Below are positions 5,684 to 11,131 of a stretch of 11,131 nt of DNA, one piece after another (position 1 is the first letter of the stretch; the number at the start of each line of letters is the position of its first letter). The DNA is taken from positions 1 to 11,131 of the forward strand of contig DATIFQ010000326.1 of assembly GCA_035455185.1 (NCBI GenBank). Reading direction: 5' to 3'. Below the pieces are notes generated by a model. That model saw only the letters and a list, made by a program, of their open reading frames with translations. It had not been told where the DNA came from and ran no database searches. The stretch is from JAEHDI01 sp035455185. GTDB lineage: Bacteria > Acidobacteriota > Terriglobia > Bryobacterales > Bryobacteraceae. The translations under genes and the position numbers were made by a program.

Positions 5684-7702
5684 ATGCCCGCCGCCCCAGA
5701 AACCGCTTCGGTGTCTCTCCCCGAGAACGCGTACAAGCCGCTCGCACCTGGCGAGACATACCGCCCCGTCGTGCCGGCGGCGGAAGCGCCTCCCGAACTC
5801 ACCGGCCGGTCCATCGGTTGGGGTGTGCTGCTCTGCGTGATCTTCACCGTGGCCTCGGCCTACTCGGGCCTCAAGGTTGGCCAGGTGATGGAGGCGGCTA
5901 TCCCGATATCTATTCTGGCAATCGGGCTGGCTCGTATGTACCCTCGCCGCTCCTCCGTGCTCGAGAACGTGATCATCACCGGCATTGGCGGCGTCGCCGG
6001 CTCGGTCGTCGCGGGCGCGATTTTCACGCTGCCCGCTCTCTACATTCTGAAGCTGGACCCGCACCCCGTCCAGACGATCTTCATCTGCCTCGCGGGCGGC
6101 TGCCTTGGCACTCTTTTCCTCATTCCGCTGCGCCGATATTTCGTCCGCGACATGCACGGTCTTCTTCCGTATCCGGAGGCCACCGCCATTACGGAGGTTC
6201 TTATCACCGGGGAGAAAGGCGGCTCACAGGCGCGGCTCCTGCTCCAGGCCACCGCCATCGCGGGCGTCTACGACTTCTTCGTCACGACATTCCAGGTCTG
6301 GAAGGAGTTCGTCGATTTCCACTTCCTTCCGATCATGCGCACTCTGAGCGACCGGGCGAAAATCGTCTTCAACTTCGATGCGATTGGCTTCATCCTCGGC
6401 CTCGGCTACGTGATGGGTCTCCGCAGTTCGATGATTCTGTGCGCGGGCGGCGTCTTGTCCAATTTCGTCCTCGTCCCGCTCATCTGGATGATCGGAAGCC
6501 ATCTGCCGGACCTCGCTGTCTACCCGGCGAAGAACCCGATCTCGCAGATGGACGCCGGGCAGATCTTTCGCGGCTACGTTCGTTTCATCGGCGTAGGGGC
6601 CATCGCGACCGCCGGTATTTTCGGTATCGTCAAGTCGCTTCGCGTCGTGGCCGGCTCCTTCGCCATCGCCGCCCGAGCGTTTCGTCGCGGTGAGGCGGGC
6701 GGCATGGAGCGAACGGACCGCGATATGTCCGTCGTCTCGATTCTCGCCGGCGTGGTCGTCAGCGCAGTCGCTGTGGCCATTTTCCTCGGAAGCCTGTCTT
6801 CGTCCGTGACTGTCATCGCAATCGGTCTGCTTCTTACGTTGGCCTTCTCGTTCTTCTTCACTTCCGTTGCGGCCAACGCAATTGCCACCATCGCCCGCAA
6901 CCCGGTTTCCGGAATGACCATGCTCACCATCATCATCTCGAGCGTGGTTCTGCTCCGCTTCGGACTCTCCGGTACCACCGGGATGTTCTTCGTCATGGCG
7001 ATCGCCGGGATGGTCTGCACCGCGCTCTCCGTTTCGGGCCAGGCGATCACCGACTTCAAGGCCGGCTACTGGCTCGGCTCCACTCCGGCGGCCCAGCAGA
7101 AAGTGAAGTTTCTCGGTGTGATCGCCGCGGCGGCAGCGGCGGGACTGACCATCGTGTTGCTCGCCCGCGCCTTCCAGTTCGGCGAGGCGGCTCCTGGGGA
7201 TCCCCGAACCGTCCTGCCGTCCCCTCAGGCTGCGATTATGAAAGCGCTCGTCGAAGGTTTCGTAGGCAGACAGCCGGTTGCGTCGATCCTCTTTGGCGCA
7301 GGCGCATTCGTCGCCCTGATCATGGAGATGCTTGGCGTGCCCGCACTGATCTTCGCTCTCGGCATGTACCTTCCGCTGGAACTCAACACACCGGCCCTGG
7401 TCGGCGGCTTTCTGGCGCACTTCCTCGGGCGTCGTGCGGAGAAGGCAGGTGGCGGCCGTGGGGCGTCGATCCGCGAGCGGGGCGTGATCATCGCCTCGGG
7501 ATTGATGGCCGGCGGCGCGCTCGGAGGTGTACTCGGAGCGGCCTTCCGGCTCATCCCCGGCTACTCGGAAAGCTGGATCAAGACGCCGTTCTATGATTTC
7601 GATCCGGTGTCCCAGTTCGTTTCAGCCGGACTCTTCGCCGGCCTCTGTTTGTACGTCTGGTTTGGATCGCTGAGAAGCAGCGGGCGGGAGGTGAACTCAT
7701 GA
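5684..7702 (+). CDS. OPT family oligopeptide transporter
   Basis: A 672-residue integral membrane protein of the usual length for bacterial OPT proteins. After a Pro/Ala-rich cytoplasmic tail of about 40 residues come many hydrophobic helices (I can distinguish 12 or more; the family has about 16). Family signatures are 'ASAYSGLKVGQVMEAAIPIS' near residues 58-77, where the family has a Y-x-G-L-K-x-G motif, 'LPYPEATAITEVL' near 161-173, and 'NPVSGMTMLTI' near 405-416 followed by 'FGLSGTTGMFF'. OPT members are proton-coupled importers of small peptides or metal chelates in the inner membrane; most bacterial members have no proven substrate. Here, coupling to a peptidase gene and divergence from an aromatic amino acid lyase point to peptides, which is inference from context. 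The stop overlaps the peptidase start as ATGA. Siderophore or metal-chelate uptake is the alternative. Confidence 0.92.
   Translation: MPAAPETASVSLPENAYKPLAPGETYRPVVPAAEAPPELTGRSIGWGVLLCVIFTVASAYSGLKVGQVMEAAIPISILAIGLARMYPRRSSVLENVIITGIGGVAGSVVAGAIFTLPALYILKLDPHPVQTIFICLAGGCLGTLFLIPLRRYFVRDMHGLLPYPEATAITEVLITGEKGGSQARLLLQATAIAGVYDFFVTTFQVWKEFVDFHFLPIMRTLSDRAKIVFNFDAIGFILGLGYVMGLRSSMILCAGGVLSNFVLVPLIWMIGSHLPDLAVYPAKNPISQMDAGQIFRGYVRFIGVGAIATAGIFGIVKSLRVVAGSFAIAARAFRRGEAGGMERTDRDMSVVSILAGVVVSAVAVAIFLGSLSSSVTVIAIGLLLTLAFSFFFTSVAANAIATIARNPVSGMTMLTIIISSVVLLRFGLSGTTGMFFVMAIAGMVCTALSVSGQAITDFKAGYWLGSTPAAQQKVKFLGVIAAAAAAGLTIVLLARAFQFGEAAPGDPRTVLPSPQAAIMKALVEGFVGRQPVASILFGAGAFVALIMEMLGVPALIFALGMYLPLELNTPALVGGFLAHFLGRRAEKAGGGRGASIRERGVIIASGLMAGGALGGVLGAAFRLIPGYSESWIKTPFYDFDPVSQFVSAGLFAGLCLYVWFGSLRSSGREVNS
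7687..7694 (+). promoter_or_regulatory. Strong ribosome binding site GGAGGTGA for the DUF885 peptidase
   Basis: An eight-base match to the anti-Shine-Dalgarno sequence lies inside the last codons of the transporter gene, with its GGAGG ending 7 nt before the ATG at 7699. With the ATGA overlap it indicates efficient translation of the peptidase from the same message. Confidence 0.8.
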
Positions 7703-9039
7703 GTGCGCGTTTTGAAGAGGTCGCCGGGAATGCCATTCTCGGAATTGACACCCTCTGGGGTGGAGACGTCATGTGCCCATCCGGCACGGGCCGCTTCATC
7801 GCGGATTCCTGGTTCTCCGACGAGCCGCTCCCGCATGCCTACACACACCCTGCCGCTGCCCTGGTGCGTGAGTCCGGCGGCGTCTCCGCGAAAACACTCG
7901 ACCGCGAGGCCATCGAGGCGTATCTCGACGCCGTCGACGTACCGGCCGCGATTCGCGGCATGGGCGAAGCCGGCAAAGCGATGGGTGGTCTCCGAGGAGC
8001 CTACGTCTCGAATCTCGCGCTCTGTTTCCAGACGATGTGGGATCTCGTACTGGAACTGCTCGGCAAGGGTGAGCCGGTGCCTTACGCCCGCTGCGTCCAC
8101 GCTTCCATAGGTGCGGATCCGTCACCCTCCGATCCCGTATCGAAACGGGAGCGCGTCGCCGAGTTGCTTTCGCGCTGCGGCCACCCCACACGCACTCCGG
8201 ACGAGCTGCTGGCGGCCGTCGACTCCTGGCGCCGCGCGCGAATGGTCCCGATGGCCTCCGTCCGCGCGCTCGGAGCGGCCTTCATCGCGCAATTTGACCG
8301 CCTGGCTGCCGAAAACCTGATCCCGTATCTGCCGCCCGAACTGCATGGCGTGCCCCGTGCCAATATTCAGTTTCTGCCGATCACCGGCGCATGGTTCTCG
8401 GGTTCGATGAACTACCTTGGACGCGCCCGGCGGTCCGACGGGACTCCGGACTACGAGGCGACCTACGAGATCAACGCCTCTCTCGAAATCTCCGTGCCCG
8501 AGTTCGAGCAGTTGGTCAGCCACGAGGTCGTGCCTGGCCACGTCACGACATTCGCGTATCTCCAGAACCTCTACGTTCGGAGCCTGATCGGCTTCGAGGG
8601 CTCCGTGCTGACGATGAACACGCGCTCCGCGGCGCTATTCGAGGGAATCGCCAACAACGCCATCCTCATGGCACACGGGGTGACCGAAATCGACCAGGTG
8701 CCCGACGACGACCTCCAGATCGGCCTGTTGCTTGCCCTTCTTCAGGACGATGCCAAGAACCAGTCTTCGTACCTGACCTGGAAGGAGGGCGCACCAGAAG
8801 CCGAAGTCGCGGCGGTCCTCCGAAAGGACTTCCTGGTGTCTGTTGAGCGGGCGGACAAACTTTCCGGCGCCTGGGGCCGGCACCCACTCCTCGGGAGGAT
8901 GTACCTGCCCGCGTACCGGGCTGGGACCGACCGGATAGCCGAGCTCCGCCGCGTCCACTCCGCGAAGAAATTGCTCCCAGTGCTCTACGGTTGCGCCGGT
9001 CTGGTCGATCTCACCACGATCGACAGCGCCCTCGCGTAG
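7699..9039 (+). CDS. DUF885 family zinc metallopeptidase-like protein
   Basis: A 446-residue protein with the HExxPGH signature of DUF885 (PF05960) as 'SHEVVPGH': H275 and H281 as metal ligands and E276 as catalytic base. E315 in 'ALFEGIANNA', 34 residues on, is placed like the third ligand of this zincin-like family, where 'EGWA' is usual. The strand before the helix ('YEINASLEISVPEFEQLV', 256-273) also fits. No signal peptide or membrane segment is visible, so it should be cytoplasmic, whereas many DUF885 proteins are exported and longer (roughly 550-600 residues); the N-terminal part appears reduced. It is translationally coupled to the OPT transporter, so hydrolysis of imported peptides is a reasonable inference. 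Catalytic residues are intact. Peptidase activity and substrate are not proven for most of the family. Confidence 0.82.
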   Translation: MSARFEEVAGNAILGIDTLWGGDVMCPSGTGRFIADSWFSDEPLPHAYTHPAAALVRESGGVSAKTLDREAIEAYLDAVDVPAAIRGMGEAGKAMGGLRGAYVSNLALCFQTMWDLVLELLGKGEPVPYARCVHASIGADPSPSDPVSKRERVAELLSRCGHPTRTPDELLAAVDSWRRARMVPMASVRALGAAFIAQFDRLAAENLIPYLPPELHGVPRANIQFLPITGAWFSGSMNYLGRARRSDGTPDYEATYEINASLEISVPEFEQLVSHEVVPGHVTTFAYLQNLYVRSLIGFEGSVLTMNTRSAALFEGIANNAILMAHGVTEIDQVPDDDLQIGLLLALLQDDAKNQSSYLTWKEGAPEAEVAAVLRKDFLVSVERADKLSGAWGRHPLLGRMYLPAYRAGTDRIAELRRVHSAKKLLPVLYGCAGLVDLTTIDSALA

Positions 9040-9089
9040 CCCGGCCTTTCGATGCATCCGGACGGGGCGGCGCTGCATCTCAACTAAAT

Positions 9090-9635
9090 ATGAGCTTTCT
9101 TCGCCTTTTCGCCGCCCAGACGCTTCTGGCAGCGTCTTTGCTTGGCGCATCGAGCATCCACGAGTTCACGCTGAACTCGATCGACGGCAAAGCCGCCCCA
9201 CTTTCTGAGTACAAAGGCAAGGTCGTTCTGCTGGTGAACGTGGCCAGCCGATGCGGCTTCACGCCTCAGTACGCCGGGCTTGAGGCCCTGTACCGGAAAT
9301 ACAAGGACCGGGGACTGGTGATTCTCGGATTTCCGGCCAACAACTTCGGCAGCCAGGAGCCCGGGACCAACGAGGAGATCAAGCAGTTTTGCAGCCGCAA
9401 GTATGACGTCACTTTCCCGATGTACGCCAAAATTTCGGTGAAGGGCGACGATCAGGCCGCGCTGTATCAGTTCCTGACCGACAAGAGCGCCCATCCGGAC
9501 ACCGGCGGCGAGATCCAATGGAACTTCACGAAGTTCCTCGCCGGTCGTGATGGCAAGATTCTCGCGCGGTTCGAGCCGAAAGTAACGCCGGAGTCCCCGG
9601 AACTCACTTCGGCGATCGAAAAAGCGCTCGAGTAA
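9090..9635 (+). CDS. Exported glutathione peroxidase family protein, probable thioredoxin-dependent 2-Cys type
   Basis: A 181-residue thiol peroxidase of the GPx family. The ATG at 9090 begins a hydrophobic signal-like segment (residues 1-22, possible cleavage after 'GASS'); the frame is open back to 8991, but that part overlaps the peptidase gene and looks non-coding. The peroxidatic cysteine is C55 in 'NVASRCGFTPQY', with Q89 ('NNFGSQEPGTNEE') and W144-N145 ('IQWNFTKFL') completing the Cys-Gln-Trp-Asn tetrad. C101 in 'FCSRKYDVTFPMY' sits where the resolving cysteine lies in plant and bacterial GPx enzymes that use thioredoxin, not glutathione. It should reduce hydrogen peroxide or lipid peroxides outside the cytoplasmic membrane. 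It follows the peptidase by 50 nt, and no clear ribosome binding site or promoter is visible, so its place in that operon is open. Confidence 0.93.
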   Translation: MSFLRLFAAQTLLAASLLGASSIHEFTLNSIDGKAAPLSEYKGKVVLLVNVASRCGFTPQYAGLEALYRKYKDRGLVILGFPANNFGSQEPGTNEEIKQFCSRKYDVTFPMYAKISVKGDDQAALYQFLTDKSAHPDTGGEIQWNFTKFLAGRDGKILARFEPKVTPESPELTSAIEKALE

Positions 9636-9682
9636 CGGGAAACTGAGCCCCGCCACTCGCTGCAAGGGCGTAACCCTGAGCC

Positions 9683-11131
9683 CTAGGGCGCAGGTGTTTT
9701 CGAACCTACGGCGTGCTGCCCGAACTTGCGGGTCGGTGACGGCGGGTTCTCGACCTCAGCACGCTGGTCCGTCCAGAGGCTCCAAGTTGTTCCGTCTGAT
9801 CCCGCCGCGACGCCGTTGTAATCGCCGATGAACGTGCCGTTTCCATCGGTGGCCGCCGAGAACCAGCGTGAATTCCCCGGGTTCGACAGCCCGGTATCCA
9901 CGCGCGTCTTCGACTGTGATGTAATCCCCCCGGCGTCGAACGTGAGCCGAGTAAGCGAGAAACCGTACTTGCATTCAGTCTGGCCTTCCGAGTAAGACCG
10001 GTCCATGTACCCGACATCGACCCGTCCGTCCGGAGCGACGGCCACCCACGGATAGAACTGATCGTTCGAGTCGGTATCCACAGGGTAGATGATCCAGGTC
10101 GCGCCGCCGTCCGTGGTGCGGCCCAGGAACACATCGACATTCGTCGCTTCCTCGGAGCCGTTTCGGTTATCAGCCCACACGAGATAGGCGGTGTCGCCGC
10201 TCGCATCGCTCGGGTCGGTGGCAATATTGCCGGCCGCGTTCACTCGGAACTCGCAACCCGTTAAAACGCTGTCGCCGCTGACCCCTTCCGGATAGTTGAT
10301 GTCGTAGACCGTGTCCACGCGTGACGGGGCGCCCCACGTCTGGCCTCCATCGGTTGAGTTCACGACCATGTACTGGTTCTCGGCCGGCGTGTTGAAGTTC
10401 TCGAATGCGACGTAGACCTTCCCGGTAGGAGCGATGGCAGGAATCGAATACTGGTTGAGATCACACTCGTTCGGCGCGCCGGAGAGGGTCGCGATACAAA
10501 ACGGGCTGTATCCGCTGATTTCGGTCGCCCCACTCCACCGATTGCCGTCGTCGGACAACGACACCTGAATCGGTGAACGGAAGAACGGCGCCACGCCGCG
10601 CGGGTTTTCCTGGAAACTGGTCCAGGTGACGTATACACGGTTCTTGTAGGGGCTGCCGGCGTATGCATCGGCGGCGATGAAATCCTTGTCCTGGAACACC
10701 TGCCGCGCGATACGTCCCTTGGTGACCGCTCCCAAGCCGGTCGCGACGGCCACCGGGTTGGACCACGTAAATCCCCCGTCGTCCGAATGGGCCACGACGA
10801 CGCTCGGCGAGGTGTAACTCCCGCCGGGACCCTCGTGGTCGGCGATGTTGCCGAAGTACAACCGGCCGTCGGCGTTGAACGACAACGCCGGATCGCCGGT
10901 GAACTGATACGGCGTGATGGGTGGAACGACTTCTCGCCAGTTCTCGCCACCGTCGGTACTCACCGAGACCGTCCCGATCACCGGCGCGATCGCTGTCGCG
11001 CCGCGGAACTTAACCTGGTACGAGTGGTAGGCGCCAACCACGTGCTTGGGATCATTCGGGTTGACGGCGATGCTCGTTTCGTTGTGCGGCACCTCGCCGT
11101 CACAATCGATGAGCATGTTACCGGTGTAGAT
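9683..11131 (-). CDS. Asp-box (BNR) repeat beta-propeller protein, sialidase-fold, N-terminus outside window
   Basis: The minus-strand frame is open to the right edge, so the ATG at 11116 is probably internal and the N-terminus, likely with a signal peptide, is missing; 482 residues are visible. Counting from that ATG, Asp-boxes (S/T-x-D-x-G-x-T-W) occur at residues 53-60, 111-118, 254-261 and 334-341, with a version one residue short at 188-194 and a degenerate one at 440-445, as expected for successive propeller blades. 'HNETSIAVNPNDPKHVV' near the start and 'FIGDYNGVAA...WSLWTDQR' near the end are common in secreted BNR proteins annotated as exo-alpha-sialidase. Five scattered cysteines fit an exported protein. 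I see no sialidase Arg triad or YRIP/FRIP motif, so glycan binding or a structural role is as likely as hydrolysis. It is convergent with the peroxidase gene, 47 nt apart, and ends with TAG. Confidence 0.8.
   Translation of the reverse strand: MYTGNMLIDCDGEVPHNETSIAVNPNDPKHVVGAYHSYQVKFRGATAIAPVIGTVSVSTDGGENWREVVPPITPYQFTGDPALSFNADGRLYFGNIADHEGPGGSYTSPSVVVAHSDDGGFTWSNPVAVATGLGAVTKGRIARQVFQDKDFIAADAYAGSPYKNRVYVTWTSFQENPRGVAPFFRSPIQVSLSDDGNRWSGATEISGYSPFCIATLSGAPNECDLNQYSIPAIAPTGKVYVAFENFNTPAENQYMVVNSTDGGQTWGAPSRVDTVYDINYPEGVSGDSVLTGCEFRVNAAGNIATDPSDASGDTAYLVWADNRNGSEEATNVDVFLGRTTDGGATWIIYPVDTDSNDQFYPWVAVAPDGRVDVGYMDRSYSEGQTECKYGFSLTRLTFDAGGITSQSKTRVDTGLSNPGNSRWFSAATDGNGTFIGDYNGVAAGSDGTTWSLWTDQRAEVENPPSPTRKFGQHAVGSKTPAP

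Noticed and set aside
5549..6157. A 203-residue N-terminal extension of the lyase frame on the minus strand
   Set aside because: It runs antisense to the transporter start, has His/Arg/Asp-rich composition without family similarity, and the near-ideal ribosome binding site at 5556-5563 fixes the start at 5548.
6224..7420. A 398-codon open frame on the minus strand opposite the transporter
   Set aside because: It is charged, low-complexity and Gly/Asp/Arg/His-rich, the usual product of reading the complement of a GC-rich membrane protein gene. The sense strand has a clear OPT protein and no start signal supports the antisense frame.
9665..9690. Possible bidirectional terminator between the peroxidase and propeller genes
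   Set aside because: AGGGC/GCCCT can pair over a 10-nt loop and GCCCTAGGGC (9680-9689) is a palindrome, but the stems are short, one has no loop, there is no T-run, and the palindrome overlaps the TAG stop of the propeller gene.
9683..11131. Functional sialidase
   Set aside because: Asp-boxes define the fold only. I could not find a catalytic Arg triad or an F/YRIP motif in the visible part.
1..11131. CRISPR array, insertion sequence, toxin-antitoxin pair or phage genes
   Set aside because: I saw no spaced direct repeats, transposase, integrase or phage-like protein on either strand; the window is filled by the genes listed.

Overview
The window is a GC-rich bacterial chromosome segment with tightly packed genes, ATGA start/stop overlaps and clear AGGAGG-type ribosome binding sites. 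The gene mix suggests a soil-type Gram-negative bacterium: a WbaP-type phosphoglycosyltransferase, a bacterial OPT transporter, a DUF885 metallopeptidase, an exported glutathione peroxidase and an Asp-box (BNR) repeat secreted protein. My best guess is Acidobacteriota (Solibacter/Bryobacter-like). That is an impression from the gene mix; no phylogenetic marker is present to prove it.

Region 1 (1-3967, + strand) is the 3' part of an exopolysaccharide/O-antigen operon. It holds the C-terminal end of a GT-B glycosyltransferase, an ATGA-overlapping polytopic membrane protein that looks like a GT-C glycosyltransferase, a complete GT4 glycosyltransferase that overlaps it by 40 nt, and a WbaP-like undecaprenyl-phosphate sugar phosphotransferase. 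The WbaP-like enzyme would prime the lipid carrier, the glycosyltransferases would extend the chain, and the membrane protein would add or polymerise sugars. No flippase, chain-length protein or export protein lies inside the window.

Region 2 (4011-4100) is a complete tRNA-Ser(UGA) with its CCA encoded, just after the operon. Base composition is visibly lower in GC on its left than on its right, so it may mark an old island boundary. No integrase or att repeat is visible.

Region 3 (4106-9039) is the most interesting part. A tyrosine phenol-lyase/tryptophanase family PLP enzyme on the - strand is divergent from a + strand pair, an OPT-family oligopeptide transporter and a cytoplasmic DUF885 zinc peptidase. 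The pair is coupled by an ATGA overlap and a strong ribosome binding site. The 135-bp divergent spacer carries a perfect TATAAT, a small dyad beside it and a weaker promoter facing the other way. I infer a peptide uptake, hydrolysis and aromatic amino acid beta-elimination module. The lyase keeps the residues that mark tyrosine phenol-lyase substrate binding, but it departs from the characterised enzymes around the cofactor and the potassium site.

Region 4 (9090-11131) holds an exported thioredoxin-type glutathione peroxidase (+). Convergent to it is the C-terminal bulk of an Asp-box beta-propeller protein (-) that runs off the right edge. Every stretch over 300 bp is occupied by a gene.
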